DNA of 16,556 nucleotides from DATJPD01 sp036394195 (GTDB taxonomy: Bacteria > Pseudomonadota > Alphaproteobacteria > CACIAM-22H2): NCBI GenBank assembly GCA_036394195.1, contig DASWFO010000278.1:1-16556 (forward strand), read 5' to 3'. The position numbers were made by a program, and so were the translations under genes. Shown piece after piece: positions 13,921 through 16,556 of the stretch. The notes beneath the pieces were generated by a model. The model was not told where the DNA came from, made no database searches, and worked only from the letters and a program-made list of their open reading frames with translations. How positions within the stretch are numbered: the first letter of the stretch is position 1; each line of letters starts with the position of its first letter.

Positions 13921-14050
13921 AATTCACCACGGAGGCACCGAGTTTTCTCTTCGTCACCCTCGGGCTTGACCTGGTCAAGCCCGAGGGTGACGGAAAAGAA
14001 CGTGCGAGGCCCCCGGCGGCTTTCGTCCGCGGAGCGTCTGGACTACGATA
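13921..14050. repeat. Repeats upstream of the dioxygenase gene
   Basis: A solo ATTCACCACGGAGGCACCGA arm (13921-13940) is followed by a symmetric hairpin of the GIY-YIG-flank type, CACCCTCGGGCTTGACC facing GGTCAAGCCCGAGGGTG (13956-13990). No gene is supported; readings that extend the dioxygenase upstream through here are repeat-derived. Confidence 0.6.
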
Positions 14051-14073
14051 AGCCATCCTTTCGGGAGGAGCGC

Positions 14074-14988
14074 ATGGCGATGGCCGATGTCTCCGTGACG
14101 GGCAGTTCGATCCGCGTTTGGCCGAGCGGGCAGGCGTGCGGGTGCCGGGTGTCGGGGGTCGATCTGGCGGCGCTGGACGAGGCGGGGTTCCGCGCGGTCG
14201 AGCGGGTGTTCAACGAGCACGCGGTGGTCGCGTTCAACGACCAGAGCCTGGACGAGGCCGGGCTGCTCGGCTTCGCGCGGCGCCTCGGGCCGATCGAGCG
14301 GCATGTCTCGGCCGCGTTCCATCATCCCGGCACCGACGAGCTCACCGTGCTGTCGAACATCCTGAAGGACGGCAAGAACTTCGGCTCCGAGGACGCGGGC
14401 CAGGGCTGGCACACCGACCTGTCCTACGACGCGGTGCCGGCGCGCGCCTCGATCCTCTACGCGCTGCAGGTGCCGATGAAGGACGGCGAGCCGCTCGGCG
14501 ACACGTTGTTCGCGAACATGTACGCGGCGTATGACGCGCTGCCGGCGGCGTGGAAGACACGGCTCGCCGGCCTCAAGGCCGAGCGCGACTACGCCAAGTT
14601 CTACACCTACATGATCGAGAAGAAGGCTTCGCCGCGGCCGCAGCTCACCGACGCCGAGCGCCGCAAGAAGCCGCCGGTGGAGCACCCGATCGTGCTCCGC
14701 CATCCGTGGACCGGCCGGCTCTCGCTCTACGCCGATCCCGGCTACACCACGCGGGTCCTCGGCGTGCCGGCGGCCGCGAGCGACGAGATCCTGGAGTTCC
14801 TGTTCCGGCACCAGACCGAGGCGCGGTTCCAGTATCGCCACCGCTGGCGCCTGCACGACGTGCTGATGTGGGACAACTGCGCCACCATCCACATGGCGAC
14901 CGGCGGCTACGACCGCTCGACGCCCCGCCTGATGCACCGGGCGCAGGTGCTGGGCGATCAAGGGTTGTATGCGCAGATGAATCCCTGA
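14074..14988 (+). CDS. TauD/TfdA-family Fe(II)/2-oxoglutarate-dependent dioxygenase
   Basis: The 304-residue protein shows the facial triad of the family. GQGWHTDLSYD gives H113 and D115, and MWDNCATIHMATGGYDRSTP then RLMHRAQV gives the distal H273 and the 2-oxoglutarate-binding arginine (R285, with R289 nearby). Other typical segments are HAVVAFNDQSLDEAGLLGFA (49-68), LGPIERH (71-77), GDTLFANMYAAYDALP (142-157) and VEHPIVLRHPWTGRLSLY (202-219). Such enzymes hydroxylate taurine, 2,4-D-like ethers and other small organic acids, releasing succinate and CO2; the substrate is not readable. The ATG at 14074 lies five bases after GGGAGG; longer readings run into upstream repeats. The next gene is on the same strand but a 280-bp repeat-containing gap separates them. 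Confidence 0.9.
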   Translation: MAMADVSVTGSSIRVWPSGQACGCRVSGVDLAALDEAGFRAVERVFNEHAVVAFNDQSLDEAGLLGFARRLGPIERHVSAAFHHPGTDELTVLSNILKDGKNFGSEDAGQGWHTDLSYDAVPARASILYALQVPMKDGEPLGDTLFANMYAAYDALPAAWKTRLAGLKAERDYAKFYTYMIEKKASPRPQLTDAERRKKPPVEHPIVLRHPWTGRLSLYADPGYTTRVLGVPAAASDEILEFLFRHQTEARFQYRHRWRLHDVLMWDNCATIHMATGGYDRSTPRLMHRAQVLGDQGLYAQMNP

Positions 14989-14989
14989 C

Positions 14990-15120
14990 ATTCACCACAG
15001 AGGCGCAGAGACACAGAGGACAGATAAGACGCTCCGAACTCTATGTTCTCTGTGTCTCTGTGGTGAATTCGGTCTGCCGTGGATGCCCGCAACACGTGTC
15101 AACACGTGCGGGCATGACGG
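14990..15120. repeat. Composite repeat copy 4
   Basis: Left arm 14990-15022 (ATTCACCACAGAGGCGCAGA) and right arm 15045-15070 (GTTCTCTGTGTCTCTGTGGT) form an inverted pair. A GCCGTGGATGCCCGC block follows (15076-15120) with a doubled ACACGTG loop and ends GGGCATGACGG. It begins two bases after the dioxygenase stop, so it may also shape transcript ends. Confidence 0.7.
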
Positions 15121-15153
15121 AATACTGGCGGGATACTGGCCTTTTGGCGCGGC

Positions 15154-15180
15154 TTGCTCCGGGGGGCGGTGCCGTATAAA
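15154..15180 (+). promoter_or_regulatory. Weak promoter candidate for the reductase-like gene
   Basis: TTGCTC (15154-15159) and TATAAA (15175-15180) are the only -35/-10-like pair here, but the spacer is 15 bases, shorter than ideal. Confidence 0.25.
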
Positions 15181-15268
15181 TTCCTTGCGGCCTTTCCAAA
15201 CGGCCGATGGGGGCGGCGCCGGGCGTGCTGCGAACCCCGGCCGGCCTTTCAACCCTCGAGGAAACCCA

Positions 15269-16339
15269 ATGTCGACGTACAACATTCTGATTCTGGGCGC
15301 GTCCTACGGCTCGCTGCTCGCCACCAAGATGCTCTTCGGCGGCCACAAGATCTCGCTGGTCTGCCTGCCGGCCGAGGCCGAGCTGATCAACAAGGAGGGG
15401 GCCAAGGTCCGCCTGCCGATCCGCGGCCGCGCCAAGCCGGTCGAGCTCGACACCAAGAAGCTGCCGGGCAATCTCTCCGCCCTCGGCCCGGCCGAGGTCA
15501 ACCCGAAGAGCTACGACCTGATCGGCCTCGCCATGCAGGAGCCGCAATACCGCTCGCCCGGCGTGCGCGAGCTGCTGGACGCGGTCGCCAAGTCCAAGGT
15601 GCCGTGCATGTCGATCATGAACATGCCGCCGCTGCCCTACCTGAAGCGGATCCCCGGCCTGAACGCGGAGGAGCTGAAGCCCGCCTACACCGACGCCAGC
15701 GTGTGGCAGAATTTCGAGCCCGGCCGGCTCACCCTGTGCAGCCCCGACCCGCAGGCGATCCGCCCGCCGGACGAGAAGGTGAACGTGCTGCAGGTCACCC
15801 TGCCGACCAATTTCAAGGTGGCGCGGTTCGACGACGACACGGCGACGACGATGCTGCGCCAGCTGCAGGACGACGTCGAGGCGGCGCGCTTCGATCCCGG
15901 CGACGGCACCAAGATCGAGCTGCCGGTGAAGCTCAAGGTGCACGACTCCATCTTCGTGCCGCTGGCCAAATGGCCGATGCTGATCGCCGGCAACTACCGC
16001 TGCGTGACCAAGGACGCGGCGCGCACGGCCAAGGAAGCCGTGCACACCGACATCGACACCTCGCGCAAGGTCTACAACTGGGTGCGCGACCTGGTCATCA
16101 AGCTCGGCGCCAAGCCGGACGACCTGGTGCCGTTCGAGAAATACGCCGCGGCGGCGAACGACCTGACGCGGCCGGCCTCGGCGGCGCGGGCCCTGTTCGC
16201 GGGTGCCCCCAACATCGAGCGCGTCGACCGGCTGGTGCAGATCGTCGGCCGACAGAAGGGCATGCAGCTGGCCGAGCTCGACGAGATCGTGGCGATGGTG
16301 GATGCGCGGCTGGAGCTCAATCGCAAGAAGGTGGCTTGA
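15269..16339 (+). CDS. Ketopantoate reductase-like (ApbA/PanE-type Rossmann) protein
   Basis: The 356-residue protein opens with NILILGASYGSLLATKMLFG, a nucleotide-binding Rossmann strand-loop-helix whose glycine loop is GASYGS (10-15), a variant of GxGxxG, followed by ISLVCLPAEAELINKEG (28-44). This arrangement is that of ApbA/PanE-type reductases. The C-terminal part is mainly helical (RKVYNWVRDLVIKLG, IERVDRLVQIVGRQKGMQLA, LDEIVAMVDARLEL), consistent with the family's C-terminal domain. It is longer than PanE (about 300), and the usual C-terminal catalytic Lys/Glu motifs were not identified, so a true ketopantoate reductase is unlikely; an NAD(P)-dependent reductase or a non-enzymatic relative is possible. 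ATG follows GAGGAAA. No operon partner is evident. Confidence 0.7.
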   Translation: MSTYNILILGASYGSLLATKMLFGGHKISLVCLPAEAELINKEGAKVRLPIRGRAKPVELDTKKLPGNLSALGPAEVNPKSYDLIGLAMQEPQYRSPGVRELLDAVAKSKVPCMSIMNMPPLPYLKRIPGLNAEELKPAYTDASVWQNFEPGRLTLCSPDPQAIRPPDEKVNVLQVTLPTNFKVARFDDDTATTMLRQLQDDVEAARFDPGDGTKIELPVKLKVHDSIFVPLAKWPMLIAGNYRCVTKDAARTAKEAVHTDIDTSRKVYNWVRDLVIKLGAKPDDLVPFEKYAAAANDLTRPASAARALFAGAPNIERVDRLVQIVGRQKGMQLAELDEIVAMVDARLELNRKKVA

Positions 16340-16361
16340 GGCCTAGTCCTTCGATCCTTAG

Positions 16362-16397
16362 AGCCCTTCGAGCCCTTCGAGCCCTTCGAGCCCTTCG
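16362..16397. repeat. Four tandem 9-bp units AGCCCTTCG
   Basis: Four perfect copies of AGCCCTTCG run head to tail and lead into AGACGGCCGCTACGCGGCC, which contains the hairpin GGCCGC-TAC-GCGGCC (16403-16417). The CCCTTCGAGAC part matches the dispersed block at 5595-5640, so the tandem array seems to be an expansion of that repeat's edge. Confidence 0.85.
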
Positions 16398-16423
16398 AGA
16401 CGGCCGCTACGCGGCCTCCTCAG

Positions 16424-16556
16424 AGCCTGTGAATCTTTGGCTGGATTATGGTTGCGGATTGAGCGCGGTGGTGATTCGCTTGGCTGTGGAGCGGTGGCCA
16501 AGGAGGGATCATGGCGCGCGAGGGATTGTTCGGGGGCCTGGCGGAGACGCCGGCGG
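16424..16556 (+). mobile_element. Possible left end of an insertion sequence (IS1182-like), cut by window edge
   Basis: AGCCTGTGAATCTTTGGC (from 16424) resembles the GAGCCTGTGAA-type termini of some insertion sequences, and it starts exactly where the dispersed block CTCCTCAGGGTGAGGAGG (complete at 5623-5640) should continue. An ATG-initiated frame follows inside. The right end is outside the window and the family assignment is tentative. Confidence 0.4.
16511..16556 (+). CDS. Partial open frame, possible IS1182-type transposase start
   Basis: A good ribosome site AAGGAGGG (16500-16507) precedes ATG at 16511. The first 15 residues, MAREGLFGGLAETPA, run off the window end. They resemble the start of IS1182/IS5-type transposases as I remember them, but too little sequence is present to be sure. 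Confidence 0.4.
   Translation, partial: MAREGLFGGLAETPA

Noticed and set aside
13831..14073. N-terminal extension of the dioxygenase
   Set aside because: The extra 81 residues are translated from the GNAT tail fragment and hairpin repeats; the ATG at 14074 has a clear GGGAGG ribosome site.

Overview
The window is GC-rich DNA from what looks like an alphaproteobacterium, possibly a Rhodospirillales or Reyranella-like soil organism. The evidence is a Bug-type solute receptor, several aromatic-catabolism families and many dispersed hairpin repeats carrying motifs such as GGGCTTGACCCG and GCCGTGGATGCCC. The genus is a guess. No rRNA, tRNA, CRISPR array or replication origin was seen.

Left part (1-8485), almost all minus strand. 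First comes the start of a 4,5-dihydroxyphthalate decarboxylase-like gene cut by the window edge. Next is a closely spaced pair, a BamE-like lipoprotein followed by an HNH nuclease that may be modification-dependent. Then come a PhzS-like flavin monooxygenase, a gentisate-dioxygenase-like bicupin, a Bug/TctC periplasmic receptor with no normal start codon, a secreted LVIVD-repeat protein and an ACMSD-type metal-dependent hydrolase. Together these suggest uptake, hydroxylation and ring cleavage of an aromatic carboxylate, but the substrate cannot be read from sequence. A small GIY-YIG nuclease gene points the other way and lies between two perfect 31-bp inverted hairpin repeats.

Middle part (8486-11950). 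Two long gene-free stretches are built from interspersed repeats. Between them is an Ntn-hydrolase P1-family peptidase carrying an extra C-terminal beta-rich domain, and after them a secreted DUF4168-type protein.

Right part (11951-16556), plus strand. A GNAT acetyltransferase is broken. It is followed by a toxin-antitoxin-like pair: a Phd-type N-terminus joined to an unrecognised C-terminal domain, then an AbiEii-type nucleotidyltransferase. A second copy of the GNAT tail lies directly after the pair, so the module is bracketed by a duplicated gene end. A TauD/TfdA-type Fe(II)/2-oxoglutarate dioxygenase and a ketopantoate-reductase-like protein follow. The window ends in what may be the left end of an insertion sequence that interrupted another dispersed repeat.

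The most interesting signals are the repeat-bounded GIY-YIG unit, the Phd-fusion/AbiEii pair with its own operator-like promoter between duplicated GNAT tails, and the fixed-order composite repeats in most intergenic gaps.
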